Below, piece by piece: positions 1 through 11,431 of a stretch of 64,000 nucleotides of DNA. Made by a program: the position numbers and the translations under genes. This stretch comes from Dichotomocladium elegans (taxonomy: Eukaryota > Mucoromycota > Mucoromycetes > Mucorales > Lichtheimiaceae), in the NCBI GenBank assembly GCA_025716815.1, contig JAIXMN010000019.1, positions 806,001-870,000 of the forward strand, written 5' to 3'. The first letter of the stretch is position 1. Each line of letters begins with the position of its first letter. The notes under the pieces were generated by a model that made no database searches, had not been told where the DNA came from, and saw only the letters and a list, made by a program, of their open reading frames with translations.

Positions 1-1388
1 CAACTTCAAGCCTATCTCTTTTAATTGGCATCGGTAGCGGGATCGGGCCGGTGCCAACATCGCCCACCCGCAGCGATAGCGACTACTGCGAGGGTGACAC
101 TGACGACGACGACGATGAGGAGGAGTTCGACGGCGATGGTATGGATTTCAGCAATAACAGTTCCCAGTCAGCATCTCCCTTGACATGCTATCTTCTTTGC
201 GAGCCTGCGAAGCTTGAGGATGTCATTATTCACACCACTGCGGGTATTCGTGGCCATATCCTCGTTTGTATGCACCAAGAGTTTACAAACCTCTTCAAAT
301 TCTTATACAATCTAAGGTAACCCGTCTTCTGATTCCCAGCATGATCAATCTCGGTACCTAATGGTATATGTAGGTCATCGCACTTGCGCCCTGAAGAATT
401 GCAAGATATTGTCTTGCTTTGTGCAGAGCTACCATCTAAGAAAATATTTCATCCCATCAGCCTATTTCCGCGCGTATATATAATGGAGGCAAGAATTCCA
501 GAAAAGAATACCTTTGGCATCGTTTTTTTTTGTTGTCGTTGTTGCTATTGCTGACGAGCCTTTGCAATTTAGGGCAACTGCCGTCAACCGGACGATTTGA
601 TCCGAGCAGGTGTCAAGAGAGCAAAACAAGTGGTTGTGATGAGGTATGTGAAGCGATCGTGGAAAAAGCAATGCCCAACCTGAACCGATCCTCAGTGAAA
701 AAGAAAGCCAAGAGCACCACAAAACGGACAGCGCTGCCATGTAAGTCTGCCATGACAGAACCGAGTGTGTGCGGTTTTGTGTGATCGAGTTTTTTTTTTT
801 TCTGTCCGACTCACAGATCCTATCAGCATGACTAGCCATATCATACACCTCCTCCTCAACCGTCGCCGGTCCCAAGAGGCGACTTACACAATTGTAAATC
901 TGGTGGACAGGACGAATATCAAGTTTATGCATCTTCTCCAAGGCAAACACGTCGATGATGGAGATGTTGACGTGTTCTATACCCCAGCCTACGCCGCAGG
1001 CGATGTTGTAGCGGAATCCCTCATCAGCAACGTGCTCCTCAGCCAGACCTATTCAAAACCGGAAATTGTCCAGGTTATCCGTGCTCTCAGTGGCATGCCA
1101 ACAACCCGCACGAGCACCTTTTACGATAAGAAACCGAAACGCGAACACCAGCCAGATCTAGCAATATCGGCGAAGCTGGCAATGCGGCACGTTCCGAGCC
1201 ACCTGGTCGGTCTGACATATATGGACCTATTTGAGACCCTCTTGCTAGATCATGGTGTCCTTGCCTTGGGTTTACTCAGGGCGCCGACAGACCAATTTGG
1301 GAATGAGCTTCCTTTTGTCTATACCAACCCTGTGCCATCATTGATTCTACTTCCATCGGACCAAGTCTACGTTTTGGCCCATTCCTGA
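1..1388 (+). CDS. Calcium-activated BK/Slo-type potassium channel, C-terminal part (5' end outside window)
   Basis: The reading frame is already open at base 1, so the voltage-sensor and pore lie upstream. Exons are 1-316, 374-488, 573-643, 696-740 and 827-1388. The product is the cytosolic gating-ring portion. It has an acidic linker (run of Asp/Glu near the start), then a Rossmann-like RCK segment with FPRVYIMEGN followed by a run ending QVVVMSE, and it finishes with a typical Slo C-terminal strand (PSLILLPSDQVYVLA). In this family RCK domains bind Ca2+ and open the K+ pore in the plasma membrane. The second intron (489-572) uses a GC donor (gcaaga) and is needed to keep frame. The gene converges on the GDPase gene with only about 150 bp between stop codons. 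Family assignment is from recognised motifs; the substrate is inferred. Confidence 0.8.
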
Positions 1389-1540
1389 ACCACATCTTTT
1401 TATTTAGGCTCCGGAATGATCGCATTCGTACTGCATAAGATTGCTTATTATTATCATCCCTTCTTTTTCTTGTTCTATATCATTTATATATGTCTATAGA
1501 TATCGCTTCTCCTTTTTTAATAGAATCTTCTACGTTCCAT

Positions 1541-3233
1541 CTAATAGAGTCCTATCGAATCTAATAATGCAATTGCTGCACCTAAACACCAACCCGTCTC
1601 GATGCCATCAATCTTTTTCGCCACGCGAATCTCCCGGTCTGGAGGAATTTCGTATCCATGCGATAAAAGTCCATGAATAAATGCCAGGTCAAGGCACCAC
1701 TCCGGTCGATCGAGCATCTCCTCCCGCAATGGTTCTCCATGCGGCAATCGCTCCAGATACTCGCCCGCACAGACCTGTTCTGTCAGTGCCTGAAGCTCGG
1801 GTAGTCGAAACTGGTCAGGCAGGCCCAGAGGCTGAGTCCGGTCGTAAAAATACGAGAAGATATAAATCGATCCATTTTGGAATGCATCCGCGATCGGTGG
1901 CTGGTGGATGCCATCAAAGGAGCAAGGCGGGGCGAGGCACATCTTGTTCTTATTGAGAATGTCAAGAGCGATATCGGCGCAGGCATCATGCTCTCCTCCG
2001 CCTACAAATGTGACAACCGGGTTTGGATCATTCTTTGGGAAGTTGAAATGCAGATCCCTTGGTAAGCAGGGATGCGGCAGGACGTGGGAGGAGGCTTCGT
2101 CCGCGGCGAGCTCCAGTAGTCGCTGGTGCATCCGTTTACGGGCTTCCATAAGCCCATACCCGAGGTAGGAGTGCTGATACAATGTATAGTTCCGCCCATC
2201 GTACCTGAGCGTGTACTTGTGGTCCCCTTCGGCTAAGAGATCTTCCCGTTCCGGCTCGAACACAATCTGTGTCGAACCGCCGCCAAGGTCGAACACGGCC
2301 GCCGTGGGCAGGGTCGGCGATTTCAGGTTACCCAGCAGGAAATTAACAGTGATCCATGCATAAACGCCTGATTGGTGTTGCCTCGATCTCATTAGAAAGA
2401 ATTCCCACATCCGCAATGTTCCCGTTCATGAACGCCTGTATTGATATACCTTCATCACGCCCGTCCATGATGGCAACTCCTTCTTTCCGTCCACCCACAA
2501 TCTGAAAAGGATAATGCTCCTTCATATGATGGAAAACAGAATCGAGCACCCTCTCGCTCTTTTCCTCGCCGAGCAATCTCAAACCGGCTGTCGCCTTGAC
2601 TGCAACAGGGGTTTTCTGATGAGAAGGCTGCGGGATAATGTCCAGCGCTTTTCGGAGGAGGGGATCAAGCGACTCGGCCGCCTTGTATGGTTCATCGCCA
2701 TATGCGGAGAGCCCGGGAATCGTCTGGACAAACAGGACTTCATCCTCGAACTCGGCGATGTCCTCTTGAGCACATTGGCGAAATCGGTACACGTGAAGGC
2801 GCGATCCTGCCGAACCCGCGTCGATCATAACCACGTGTTTTATACACGTCTCGGTTTGGCTATCTAAAAGAGAGAGCAGGGCACCCCATTCGCAAGAGTT
2901 AGAATCCTATAAGGGTTACGCTTGGTTCGCTGGCCGGCAGGGCCGGCCGAGTGCCTATCCACCAACGAATCCCCCCTCCTTCCTTCCTTCCTTTCATCCT
3001 TGTAGATCATCTTTTTGCACACATATCCAGCCACTCTACCCTAATGTTTTGTCGAACAGGAAATACTTGCTCTCGCTGCTGAAGCCAAGGTACGCAGGAC
3101 CCCGGAACATCAATAATGCTACCATAATGCCGATGAGAAAAATCGACCATCGCACATGATTATGTAACTTTTCAGAGCGTGCATCGAGTCTATTTCCAGG
3201 CGGATCATGTCCTTGTCCTGCAGCCAATGGCAT
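1541..3233 (-). CDS. GDA1: Guanosine-diphosphatase of the GDA1/CD39 family (Golgi)
   Basis: Three exons read leftwards: 3233-3040, 2859-2450 and 2367-1541, giving 476 aa. The enzyme hydrolyses GDP (and UDP) to the monophosphate in the Golgi lumen so that nucleotide-sugar antiporters keep supplying glycosylation. A short basic cytosolic tail is followed by one signal-anchor helix at about residues 29-43 (type II topology). All apyrase conserved regions are visible: ACR1 IDAGSAGSR near 77-85, ACR2 KATAGLR near 153, ACR3 with the catalytic Glu in EGVYAW near 201-206, and ACR4 DLGGGSTQIVFEP near 228. Cysteine-rich C-terminal motifs follow. Length matches fungal GDA1. The start is the ATG just before the signal-anchor exon. 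Another Golgi apyrase of the family is possible, but ACR4 is GDA1-like. Confidence 0.92.
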
Positions 3234-3756
3234 GTTTTTTTTCTTTCGTCTAAATAGAAGAGGGAAAAACACCTCGCGGAAGGAATCAAATCCTGCCTGC
3301 TTGTATTCTTTCCCCTTCCGAAGCGGACTTCAACAGGTTCCTGGACAACTCCGCCGAACAAGTAAACGACCCCTTCGAGACATTACATGAAACGGCTTAA
3401 TGACATCTTTAGGAAGAACGAACGTTGCAAGACAATCAATATAACGAATATCAACCAAATACGCAACAATGTTGCAGTAATATACCATAATCATGATCCT
3501 GCATGATGAATGCTGTAGGGAGATCTGAAACTGCGCATACAACAACCATGTTCTCATGCGAATATCTATGCCTCTGCTACTGCTGCTTTTCTTGTTTTTC
3601 TTCGGCTGTACGCCGTCTCCCAAAATTGAAGTGGAGTCCTGGCAGTTCTGAAGTCGCAGGATCGCAAAATACAAATGACAAATCGAATGTCACATACATA
3701 CACGGAAAGATCCGCACAAAAAAAGCTTTCTCTTTTATACACTCTTACACGCTGAA
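3234..3756. other. Upstream region of GDA1 up to the first transposon copy
   Basis: About 520 bp with no supportable gene. It must hold the GDA1 promoter and 5' UTR (GDA1 reads leftwards from 3233). Short open frames here lack recognisable motifs. A transposase reading frame begins at its right end. Confidence 0.5.
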
Positions 3757-4990
3757 ATGAGCAATCTATTTTTTGACGAAGATGGCCAAGGCCATGTCGT
3801 TGATGAGCGTGGCTGTCCTGAACCTACGGACTATGCCATTGATAAGGAAATGTACTCACTTCAATCCGTTTGTTCTCACACTGAATATCTGCGTAGCATA
3901 TTGTGCAAAGATAACCCTGAGCTTACTGCCACGCATATTCCCAAGCGAAAGGACACAGACATTCGGATAAAAGAAGCGGGGACCAAGCGCAGTTACACAG
4001 CATACACTGACCAAGACAAGGTCAGATTTTTCAAACGGATGTTCGAGAAGGCCTTGGGCTCATCAGCTGCTGCAAGACAGCTAGGAATCCATGTTCGGTC
4101 AGCTCAGCGATAGGATTCACTGTACGAAAAGGACTCTGACAGCATTTAAGAAATGTAGAGGCCACTCAACGTAGTCTCAATGAAGAGCATAAGAATGCTA
4201 TTTTAGAATGAGTTGATGAAATCCGTCAACTGTACTAGAGCAACCGATGGATCAATTGCTCCGGAGAGTTGAGGGTATCGAAGACGACGCTCCATCGATT
4301 TATGAAAAATAGATGCAACTTGTCATTAAATAAGGCTCAGCTTCAGCTGTAGACAGGAACAGCGATGCAAAGATCCAAAAGCACCTTGATTGGGGGTGCG
4401 CTGATGAGACATGATTGACATTTGATTTACAAAAACTACATTTTTCTTGATGAATCTGAATTCCATATTAACATGAAGCGCAGCATGGCATGGTCCAAAA
4501 AAAGGACTTTTGCAGTAGTTACAGGGCCAAAAACAAGAGCGAAATCACCTATAATCTTAGAGGGATAATTTCGATATCAGGCTTCCTTGAATGGAGTTTG
4601 AGTCTCCCACAACCACCAACCAAAAAAAGGAAAAGCGCAGAACAGCCCCATAGTTGCTAGCAAAGGAGCTGTATCCGGACATTATTTCAACTTCCTTAGG
4701 CTACCATGAATGAAATGGATCAGTATGAGCGAATGAAGGGCCATTATTTGGTAATGAGTAACACGCCTATTGGTAAGACTGGAAATATCTCTAAACATAT
4801 CGCGTCTCACGGATATCGATGCGCCTATCTTCCATCCTACTCGCCTGAACTCAATCCTGCGGAACAGTTTTGTTCAGTTGCGAAAAGGAAAAGAAAAACA
4901 CAAGACATAGGTTCTTGGGAAGCGAGATCCTGAGACCCAAATCAATGAAGCATCGGATGGCTTAAATTCGAACGATTTCGAAGACTTCAT
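3757..4990 (+). pseudogene. Degenerate Tc1/mariner-type (DDE_3) transposase, copy 1
   Basis: The first part reads openly (MSNLFFDEDGQGHVVDERG, then a helix-turn-helix-like FFKRMFEKALGSSAAARQLG). The catalytic half survives only in frame-shifted pieces: LDES plus SMAWSKK near 4450-4510, a degraded second catalytic motif (VMSNTP, where the second Asp of the family motif MDNAP has become Ser) near 4753, and YLPSYSPELNPAEQF near 4828-4872. Internal stops and frameshifts and the lost Asp make it non-functional. A related copy at 52.5-53.7 kb shares the same N-terminal sequence. No clean terminal inverted repeats could be read, so the element ends are uncertain. Confidence 0.85.
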
Positions 4991-5262
4991 CTCTCCTTAA
5001 TTATTGCCCAAATAACTGCTGTTGTAGCAGGGGGAGATGATCCCACTACTGATATTCTAGAGAGATTATCACATGTGTATATGGATTGGATATGTGTATG
5101 AGTGAAAAGAAAGTCTGTTGAGGATGCTCTAAGCTCCCGCTAATAAGAAATTCCATTGGCCAGCGGGCCGGGACATAGGCGTTTCATTTGTGACTCTGCT
5201 CTTCCTTTTTATAAGCCGTGTTTTCCTGTTCCTTCCCGTATAAGCTCGAGCTCCTTTTCCTA

Positions 5263-6610
5263 ATGGCCGATCACAGCAGCGATAACAATTTTAGCGAAGT
5301 CAACAATTCCAAGTTGAATGTCAATTATGAATACCTTGAATCAGTCCTTTGCAACACATCAGGAACTGTCCAGCTTGCAGAGCGCTTCCGCGCCCTCTTT
5401 ACCTTAAAGAATATCGGTGACAATCGATCCATCGACATTATTGCGAAAGGTTGGTTCTCTCTTTCCTCATAAGAGCGTAAGAGTTGCAGTAATTATTAAA
5501 CTGCCTTGTATTGCAGCTTTCGATGATGATTCTGCCCTGCTTAAGCATGAGTTGAGTTACTGTCTTGGTCAGATCGGCAATCCCCATGCTCTCCAGATTT
5601 TGAACAAGGTGCTCGAGAATGCGGACGAGGATACCATGGTGCGGCATGAGGTGAGCAGAAGAGTACTCTTTTTGTTTGTAGCAAATCTTTTCCGTCGCGT
5701 CGAGATTCTCTGACAAAAAAGTTAAATGGAAATAGGCCGCCGAAGCAATGGGCGCAATTGGGTCGCTTTCATCGCTTCCTATTCTCGAAAAGTATTTGAA
5801 GGACCCTTGCGAAGCTATCTCTCAGACATGTGAGCTTGCAATCGATAAGATCAAGTACGACAACGATCCCAAGACGAAGGCCGAAAGAGAAGCCACCCAT
5901 AGCGCGTACAACTCTGTTGACCCTGCTCCACCCTCCAGCAATACCGACACTCCAGCAGCGCTCGGCCATCAGTTGATGGACACTTCTCTTCCATTGTTCG
6001 AGCGATATCGCGCTATGTTTGCTCTTCGTGAGATCGGAAATACTGAGGCTGTTTTGGAATTGGCAAAGGGTCTTAAGGATAAGAGTGGTACGTATATCCG
6101 TCCGAGAAATGGAAAATAAGCAAGTAAAATTTATGCTCTATTTCTTCATTCCCACAGCGCTCTTCCGTCATGAAGGTAAATCTGAAACGACTGCTTTTGT
6201 ACAGGAACTGATTTTATGTGAATCTAGTTGCTTATGTCTTTGGACAGCTCCAGCATCCTGCCTCTGTGCCTGCATTAACAGAGGCCCTTAAAAATCCTGA
6301 AGAGCAGTACATGGTTCGCCATGAGGCTGCCGAAGCTCTTGGCTCAATTGCTACTCCGGAGGTATTAGAGATTTTGTCCAAATACTCCAAGGACGATGAA
6401 CGCGTTGTTCGCGAGAGCTGTGTTGTTGCGCTGGATATGTACGAATATGAAACTAGGTATGTGATTACATATTCAAAAGATGTTATACAACTCGCGCCTG
6501 CAAAGCATCTCATGCATTTTCTTTTTGTCCATAGCGGCGACTTTCAATATGCAAATGGCCTCGAAAAACAAGAACATGTCAACATGCATTCTCTCAAGCT
6601 TGCTGAATAA
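5263..6610 (+). CDS. LIA1: Deoxyhypusine hydroxylase (HEAT-repeat di-iron enzyme)
   Basis: Six exons: 5263-5449, 5517-5650, 5736-6087, 6158-6175, 6228-6456 and 6535-6610, giving 331 aa, the usual length. The enzyme completes hypusine on translation factor eIF5A by hydroxylating deoxyhypusine. Two halves of HEAT repeats carry the four His-Glu iron ligand pairs at about residues 73/74 (LLKHE), 106/107 (MVRHE), 229/230 (LFRHE) and 262/263 (MVRHE), with the usual acidic linker between the halves. Exon 4 is an 18-nt micro-exon that encodes the third HE pair, so skipping it would keep the frame but remove metal ligands. The gene lies 187 bp upstream of APC8 on the same strand. Confidence 0.95.
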
Positions 6611-6797
6611 GGCAATATGAACGCGCTTTTCCTTCTGAATCATAGCCAAAAGTTACCTCCAATGCTCTATAATCCCTCCCTACTCGTTTATTACTAGAAT
6701 GTAAATTGTGTAAATACTTTATCATCGAAATTTTGGACCATCATTAAATTTGGTACCCGTTGTTCCACGCGAGTACACAAATGCTCCTTTTTTCGCA

Positions 6798-9203
6798 ATG
6801 AAGCAAACTGACAATATCCAACATTTTAAACGAGATTTACAGCAGGCACTGCTCGTCTGCTCAGAACGTTGCTTATACTCGTCTTCCAAATGGTAACAGA
6901 GTTGCTGCGACGCGTCATAGAAGGAGTCCTTATTCATCGGATGCAGGGCCGCGGAGATCCTCAGCGGCATCGAGGACAGCAATCTTGATCATGATCCAAG
7001 TTTCACAAAACTCGAGCAGAATCTGCCGGTGACGACAGTGACATTGACCGATTATGAATCATCGCTCCCTCCACTCACAGAAAAAGAATATAACAAATAT
7101 CAATATGCTAAGGTGCTTTTTCAAATGCGGCAATATGACAATGTCGCGTTTGTACTGAGAGGCTACACAGCCCCAAAATTATTGTTTCTGCGGCTTTACG
7201 CAAAATACTTGGTATGTTCTCTCTTGAATACATGATGATGCGTACGATACGCTTGTGAAGATGGACTGATAACATGATACTCCCCTTAGGCAGGCGAAAA
7301 ACGGAAAGAAGAACACACACAAGATATCTTGGGTAGCAGAATAAGAGGAAAAGTTCAAGACAACGATGAAATGGGTTCATTGATAAAGATGTTTAGGCGC
7401 CTCCGAGACTTCCCTGGCAGAGAATGCGGAGATCAGCTCCATTTATGACGAACTCCATAGCCTGTATGATGCAAAACAACTGGATGCTTTTGGACTTTAT
7501 CTGTAGGTTGCTTCTTCCATATATCCAGCTAGATGTATACCATATGACTCAGTCTAGTGATGACATCCAGCTATGGCATGATCTTGCGCAAACGAAAATT
7601 TGATCGGCTGGCAGCAGCGGTCTTGCTCGAATCGGTAAAAATATATCAATACAACTGGTCCGCGTGGATGGAGCTTAGTGCCCTTTCTGTCACAAAAAAA
7701 AATGTAAAAGCTGAATAGACCGACCTGGGCCACTGCGGTTATTCTCACTCGCATATATGGGCATTTTAGTTCATGGATCTTCAGAAGCTTCTAAACGAAA
7801 CCATGAAAAACAGCATGATGAAAGATCTGTTCCTGGCCAAACTTTCACTCGAGATCCATTTGCCGAGTGCAACGTTCTGGGAACTGATCCAACCCCTTGC
7901 CAGCTGTCTTCCGGAAAGTATCTACATAAAATCGCAACTTGCAACCGCTTGTTATGATATGTTCGGTAAGAATACTAGGAAAAAATGACGATTGTCCTAT
8001 TACTGATGGAAAATAACGATCCTCCAGAATACAATCGAGCCGAGGCTCTTTTTGATGAAATGCGAAAGGAGTACCCATATCGACTCGAAGATATGGATAT
8101 TTATTCAAACCTACTTTATCTCCAGGATTCACGGGAAAAGCTGAGCGTCTTAGCCCATGACTGTGTCCGCATTGACCGATACCGGCCAGAGACGTGCTGT
8201 ATTGTAGGTAAGCACGAATATATATTGGACTCTTTTCACCGAAATACGTGGAGATTAATCTGTTCGGTCGCGGCGATCACAGCGAATTACTATAGTATTA
8301 CCAGGGAAATAGCAGAGTCGGTCGAATATTTCAAGCGCGCACTCAAGCTGGACCGAAATTACCATCTGGCATGGACACTGCTTGGTCATGATTATATCGA
8401 AATGAAAAATACAAATGCAGCTATTGAATGCTACAGGCGTGCAATCAGTTGAGTCATTTCTGCTTTTGATTTTATGAAAAAAAATACATATTAACTGAAC
8501 CTCCTCCTCCGCCAGACGTCAATAGTCGCGATTATCGCGCATGGTACGGACTGGGTCAAGCCTATGAACTCTTAAACCTACCTTATTATGCCACCTACTA
8601 TTATCGAAAGGCAACCGAACTAAGGTAATGAAAATTGCGCTCAAATAAGGCACACCTTCGATTAAATACATGGGCAAATCATGACTAGGCCGCATGACGC
8701 ACGGATGTGGAAAGCACTAGGTGCATGTTATTCGGTGCTTCAAGAAGATCAAGACGCAGCAGGATGCTATGCACGGGCAGCAGAATGCGTTGGAGAAGGA
8801 AAGAATGCTGTCTTAGTCCAGCTGGCAAGGACATATGACAAGATGGGTAAAAAGGCAGTGGCTGCACAACATTATAAACGCGCACTAGAAAGATACCAAA
8901 GCGAAGGGGTAAATCGAAGTGAAAAAGGAATGGATTCAGATAGGCAAGTGAAGCTAATGAAGGTAAACCTTCTAGCAACATACCGATGAGATTGCAGAAG
9001 CTGCACTGTATTTGGCAAGAGATCACATGGGACAATCCGAATGGGAAGAGGCTGAGAGATATGCAAAGATTGCACAAGACTACAAATATCCGGTAAGTCC
9101 TTATTTTGCAACTAGAGGGAACGGATACGTTACGATTTCTAAATCATTTACATAGTATTACGATGAAGCAAAAGTCTTACTGGATGAGATCAGACGATCA
9201 TAG
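6798..9203 (+). CDS. CDC23: Anaphase-promoting complex subunit Cdc23/APC8 (TPR protein)
   Basis: Twelve exons: 6798-6892, 6947-7211, 7290-7332, 7397-7502, 7571-7703, 7770-7965, 8028-8207, 8283-8447, 8516-8624, 8689-8908, 8976-9092 and 9156-9203, giving 558 aa. It is a scaffold of the APC/C ubiquitin ligase that helps seat co-activators at the cell-division transition. The N-terminal APC8 segment ([19 protein letters not shown]) is followed by a linker and then serial tetratricopeptide repeats, with canonical W-LG-Y/A-P spacing in the second half ([32 protein letters not shown]). Two introns required choosing among donors: 7333-7396 and 8909-8975 give normal-length introns in frame, while alternatives would be 22 and 15-31 nt. 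All junction phases agree. Confidence 0.92.
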
Positions 9204-10830
9204 GCTTCTGATGATTAAAAATCGATGATTGCTTTTTCAGAAGTCAATATGGCCATTGGTTTCTTGACTCGACTGCAGATTTCTGTCTCGTATAGGTGCC
9301 TAAACTCAACACCGTTCTAAGTCGAGAAATAGATTGGCGAGCTCAGCTCGATAATATAATCGAAGTTACAAAAGCGACCAAGAGATTTATTAAAAAGCAA
9401 GGCATTGCTAAGTTGATTCATATCTACGTCGACTAATCAAATCTCTGTAAGAGTAATTTCATGTTTGCTACACCTTTCATGATGAAATTCAGTGTCTTCA
9501 ATCTGAGGAATGAAAAAGATATGAGTATATCAGCAGTTACGAATTTACACTCGAACCGAGTATGTTAATCCGTATGACATATGCCTTGATAGTATTCTTG
9601 ATGGATGTGAAAAAGCAGAGGCACTTTTGATTTATCGGTAATAGCATTTGAGTTATCCAGAACATCAGGCCCATAATCTGAAGAGTTTCATTGTTATGCG
9701 TGGAACACCGTGCACAGAATCCATCTAACCTCAAGATCTGTCTGATTTTGAAGGCGAAAAAAGTCCAGCAAATCGGGAACCCATCGTCAATGTGGGCGGT
9801 CGAGGATCTTGAGCGCTCCACATCTCAAAGCGACTCTACCAAAAACCAATGCAAAGAAGAAGAGAACTGCATTAGCCAACACGCAATGTGTTTGCATTGA
9901 CGAGGTCATCCGAAATGGAATTGTGCACACCGATAAAGTATGTGATTAAGGAATCCTTTAGTATATAATATCGTTGAAGATGAGTTTTCTCTTTCCTTTT
10001 TTCGACAAGTCGCCGTAATGAGAAGCTGTTTCACAATATCGTTTCCGGGATGTATGACCACTGTGTTTCCTGACATTTCATAATTAGAACTTTTGGCGAA
10101 GAGAAGATCATGATCTCCTTTGATGTGAACTCCTTCCACCGAAAGATGTGGAAGTGAGGATGCAATCCAGAAAGTAATGCACCTTGATTTCGGGTGGCAG
10201 ACTATGTACAGTAATTTGTCTGCCACTACATCTATTTCATCATCTTCTCCTGTAATCTTCTCTTGGTGATATATCAGTTTATCTTATAAAACAATCGTAC
10301 ATCGGTATTGTTGAATTCATAGTTCTATTTAGATATTCTTGATATGCTGAACGTAGTCGTTACTTGAGTAAAGCGAGAACGACTTATCCGCGATTATTGT
10401 ATTGTATCATCAGTTAGATGATCATGCGCCTATTCATTGATTCGTCTTGTTCGTCACTTTTGGAGATATGTGATGTTGCTGTGTTAACATTCTGAGCCAT
10501 GGTCCTTCAGTTCGAGGAAGACAAACCGGTTAGGTTCTCCTGTTCCCTTGCGAGACCCTAGTGCGTTCAATCTGCTGGTTCCCATCTCCGTGTATTGAAC
10601 CCTACCAAACTGTCGCTTGCACAGACGTCGGCATCTGGCAGAGCATCATGGCGCTTATATACCAAAATAAACGCTTTTATTGCAAGCTACTACATAATAT
10701 GTCAGATTTCTATAAAAGAAAATCAGTGGTTGTCTTCTTTGGACCAGGAACAGAGTTGAAGTAGGTAACGGAGGATATGTGCAATCTACATTCATACAAG
10801 CAGTTCGCACGCCTATCTCATCTGACGTGC
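9204..10830. other. Gene-poor stretch after APC8 with unrecognised protein-like minus-strand frame
   Basis: No gene could be assigned. On the minus strand 10226-9906 is open for about 106 codons with protein-like composition (VADKLLYIVCHPKSRC near its start, HPGNDIV later) and could be the remains of an exon, but I do not recognise the family. The rest is interrupted in all frames. Confidence 0.35.
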
Positions 10831-10839
10831 TTCTTTGAT

Positions 10840-11431
10840 CAGTTAGGATGATGCTGCCATAAGTGGCAAGTACTCTTTTGATGCATTCGACAATGCCCTC
10901 AAGGACATTATGGAAGCTGATGATCCCGCCTGTGAGTACGTTCTGTTTGCTGACAAAGCCGCTGTTTTTGATGGAGATTTTCGGGAGCTTCTGCCTGTCA
11001 TCAAGAAGAGCACTTGATCAGAGGACATTGTGAGAGTTATCCGGAAACAATGGCGGATTGAAGTCAATGATAGAATTAACCTCATCAATACTATCTACCC
11101 CTCCATCTGATCCCCAATCAATCACGTGACCAGTTCCGCGATGGTGCCGCCTTCGCCACCAAAAACACAGATGCTGATGGCATCAACAACAAGGCTTTAG
11201 TGCTTTTCCCTGGCAAGAAAAGGCAGTGCACCTCCCTCGACCGCATTATTGGACGCAGAGCATATTCACCCAGAATCAACCTTTGCGCAGAAGAAGGAGA
11301 AATGCCGTATTCATGATGAGCTGTCGGCAGAGTTTCCCGTCCGAACTGCTTTTACCAAGACGATCCACAAGACGCAAGGGCAAACTCTGCCATGCGTGAC
11401 TATCCATCTCCGTGAGCCTGTGTTTGCGTAA
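10840..11431 (+). pseudogene. Helitron-type PIF1 helicase remnant
   Basis: Shifted frames read like the Helitron Rep/helicase C-terminal half. There is a Walker-B-adjacent segment (VFDGDFRELLPVIKKST, compare GGDFRQ.LPV in PIF1), then NDRIN, a segment reading ATKNTDADGINNKAL in a second frame, and the terminal helicase motif AFTKTIHKTQGQTLPCV at about 11335-11395. Stop codons and frameshifts separate the pieces, so this is a relic. A second helicase relic of the same class lies at 61.1-62.7 kb on the other strand. No ends (TC...CTRR plus hairpin) were located. Confidence 0.75.

Noticed and set aside
7375..7396. A 22-nt intron in APC8
   Set aside because: It keeps frame but is shorter than any plausible fungal intron; the donor at 7333 gives a 64-nt intron with the same acceptor and phase.
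8963..8975. Short intron in APC8 using the gtaaac donor at 8963
   Set aside because: It would be 13 nt long. The upstream gtaaat donor at 8909 gives a 67-nt intron and a protein matching the family ending.
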